Shown: piece by piece, positions 5,029-6,130 of the stretch
Layout: each line of letters starts with the position of its first letter
Numbering within the stretch: position 1 is the stretch's first letter
From: Propionibacteriaceae bacterium
GTDB lineage: Bacteria > Actinomycetota > Actinomycetes > Propionibacteriales > Propionibacteriaceae
Length of the DNA stretch: 6,130 bases
Assembly: GCA_031260385.1 (NCBI GenBank)
Contig: JAIRKB010000208.1
Location: 1-6,130 of the forward strand
Direction: 5' to 3'
Position numbers and translations under genes: made by a program
The notes under the pieces: generated by a model
What the model was told of the DNA's origin: nothing
Seen by the model: the letters and a program-made list of their open reading frames with translations, nothing else
Databases searched by the model: none

Positions 5029-5722
5029 CCATTAGGTAGGCTTCTGAAGGCTCAAACTCTGGGGCTGAAGTCGGGCGTTTTTGGAGGAGATATTCGGTAA
5101 CGACTAGCGATAGTGCCATCACCAGTTCTCCGGTGTTGGCGAAGACGAAGCCAGCAATCTCTTGGGGTAGGACGGCGGCGATCAGCATGAACACTGCGCC
5201 TAGGAACATCCAAGGCGACTTGGTTAAGCGCCAGACCACTACTGCGCAGGCGAGGACGACTAGGAGCATCAGGATTGAGCCGATGGGGGGGCCGGGGAAG
5301 GAACCGGCGTTGCGATAGTAAAGCAAGCCACCTTCGGTGGCGGGCTCCATCTTGAGATAGATCACCGAGCGGAGAGTCCCAAAGACCACGCAGATCGCAT
5401 ACAAGAGCCATTGCCCGATCTGCATCGCCCGCGTCCCGAAACCCTTTGCCCCCGCCCGCCAAGCGAAGCCGATGCCGGTCATGATCCAGGCAGGGGTGAA
5501 TAAGGCGTGGCCGATGAAGCGCGGCCAAGACAAGGCGACCAGGGTTGGCCCCTCACCGATCGCGGCCCCCAAAGCGACGATGGCATTATCCCAAACCACC
5601 GCCGCGATCGGCAGGATCAGCATAAGGGCGCTCAATGACTTCCGCTTGAGGAATAATCGGATGGCGATAATCGCGAGAGTGGCTTGACCCGCCGCACAGA
5701 CAACATAAACCAGTGTGAACAT
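5021..5722 (-). CDS. Seven-helix integral membrane protein of unknown function
   Basis: The 233-residue protein is very hydrophobic, with about seven predicted membrane helices, at roughly 2-24, 31-55, 67-88, 99-123, 145-166, 170-194 and 198-214, ending in a soluble tail rich in Pro, Glu and Ser. Conserved-looking polar motifs are W-D-N (44-46) at the end of helix 2, G-E-G-P (56-59), and P-R-F-I-G-H-A-L-F-T-P (67-77). An Asp and a His next to the membrane may form an active or metal site, but this is speculative. I have an impression of similar uncharacterised bacterial proteins with D-N and P-R-x-x-x-H-x-x-x-T-P, but cannot name a family. There is no signal peptide distinct from helix 1. The ATG is preceded by AGGGG and GGGAG, a good ribosome site. 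It lies 82 bp downstream of a DHHW-type gene on the same strand and may be co-transcribed. Confidence 0.72.
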   Translation of the reverse strand: MFTLVYVVCAAGQATLAIIAIRLFLKRKSLSALMLILPIAAVVWDNAIVALGAAIGEGPTLVALSWPRFIGHALFTPAWIMTGIGFAWRAGAKGFGTRAMQIGQWLLYAICVVFGTLRSVIYLKMEPATEGGLLYYRNAGSFPGPPIGSILMLLVVLACAVVVWRLTKSPWMFLGAVFMLIAAVLPQEIAGFVFANTGELVMALSLVVTEYLLQKRPTSAPEFEPSEAYLMAK

Positions 5723-5804
5723 AGCTCCCTATCCCCTTGCGAGCCCAACGCCCGCACCTCGTGGTCAAGCCACAATATCGGTTCTTCCCCGGCGGCGATA
5801 GTGG

Positions 5805-6130
5805 CTAGATCATCAAGGTGCCGGATTGGTTGACGATTTGCGAACTGTAGAGGAAGAGGACGTCTGAATCGGGGGGGAACTCGACATACTGGGCGATCAA
5901 CTTGGCGTGAATGTAGCGTAGGTCGATCAGGGTCACCTTGTGATAGGCCGGTAATAACAGCGGCGCCAGGCTGGAGGTGAAGGAGTCGCGGAAAAGGAAC
6001 AGTTCGCGATCACTAGTCGCTGCTGGGTTGACCAGGGTGATGAGCGCCTGCGCGCCCGATAAGAAGATATCGTACGCGTCGTTGCCAGTGAAAGCGGCGA
6101 GGTCGTAGATCGGGCCGGGTTCCCACTGGT
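5805..6130 (-). CDS. C-terminal part of a DHHW-family protein (partial)
   Basis: Reading on the minus strand from the right edge to TAG at 5805-5807 gives 108 uninterrupted residues. The motifs are Y-D-I-F-L-S-G-A-Q-A-L-I-T-L-V-N-P, D-R-E-L-F-L-F-R-D-S-F-T-S-S-L-A-P-L-L, V-T-L-I-D-L-R-Y-I-H and D-V-L-F-L-Y-S-S-Q-I-V-N-Q-S-G-T-L. They closely match the C-terminal region of DHHW-motif proteins, whose F-R-D-S-F-x-S-S segment recalls the G-D-S-F motif of the related AlgX/AlgJ SGNH-like proteins. Such proteins normally sit beside an MBOAT acyltransferase (AlgI/DltB-like) and are thought to take part in O-acetylation of cell-surface polysaccharide outside the membrane. The DHHW motif itself would lie beyond base 6130 and is not seen. 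A run of seven C (5873-5879 as G on the plus strand) keeps the frame only if its length is right. Confidence 0.72.
   Translation of the reverse strand, partial: QWEPGPIYDLAAFTGNDAYDIFLSGAQALITLVNPAATSDRELFLFRDSFTSSLAPLLLPAYHKVTLIDLRYIHAKLIAQYVEFPPDSDVLFLYSSQIVNQSGTLMI

Noticed and set aside
1..6130. CRISPR array, tRNA or rRNA
   Set aside because: I saw no regularly spaced repeats and no cloverleaf or rRNA-like segments on either strand.

Overview
This window looks like an accessory, decayed stretch of a bacterial chromosome, with remnants on the left, a putative defence locus in the middle and an envelope-related gene pair on the right. The phylum cannot be fixed. The transposase tail (bases 1-301) resembles IS4/DDE transposases I associate with Planctomycetota. 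Both antitoxin genes have a TAGAAT box exactly 6 nt before the ATG, the spacing of leaderless promoters common in Actinobacteria and some other phyla. The DHHW-type protein at the right edge belongs to a family I know mostly from Firmicutes. The left 300 bases are clearly more GC-rich than the rest, which suggests mixed origins.

Left, 1-675: the C-terminal part of a minus-strand IS4-type transposase runs off the edge and is fused at about 290-304 to the C-terminal third of a plus-strand HAD-like hydrolase. Neither is complete. Just after it (498-578) lies a short, internally deleted relic of a toxin-antitoxin (TA) module homologous to the intact one at 4419-4954. A plus-strand TA promoter/operator region follows.

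Middle, 676-4954: an intact type II TA pair (ribbon-helix-helix antitoxin 676-945, RelE/ParE-type toxin 942-1277) converges on a 922-residue minus-strand STAND-like P-loop NTPase (1357-4125). Upstream of that gene are a possible frameshifted gene remnant (about 4174-4403), a 16-bp perfect palindrome, and a second type II TA pair on the minus strand (antitoxin 4733-4954, ParE-like toxin 4419-4742). Large STAND NTPases flanked by TA modules and gene debris are typical of defence islands. The NTPase is the best candidate here for an undescribed defence protein, because its N-terminal ~235 residues match no effector domain I recognise.

Right, 5021-6130: two co-directional minus-strand genes, the C-terminal 108 residues of a DHHW-family protein (usually paired with an MBOAT O-acyltransferase) and, 82 bp downstream, a seven-helix membrane protein of unknown function. 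A hairpin overlaps the stop codon of the latter.

The two TA pairs probably autoregulate through the inverted repeats next to their promoters. The NTPase probably works alone as sensor and effector. No link between the NTPase and the right-hand pair is visible.
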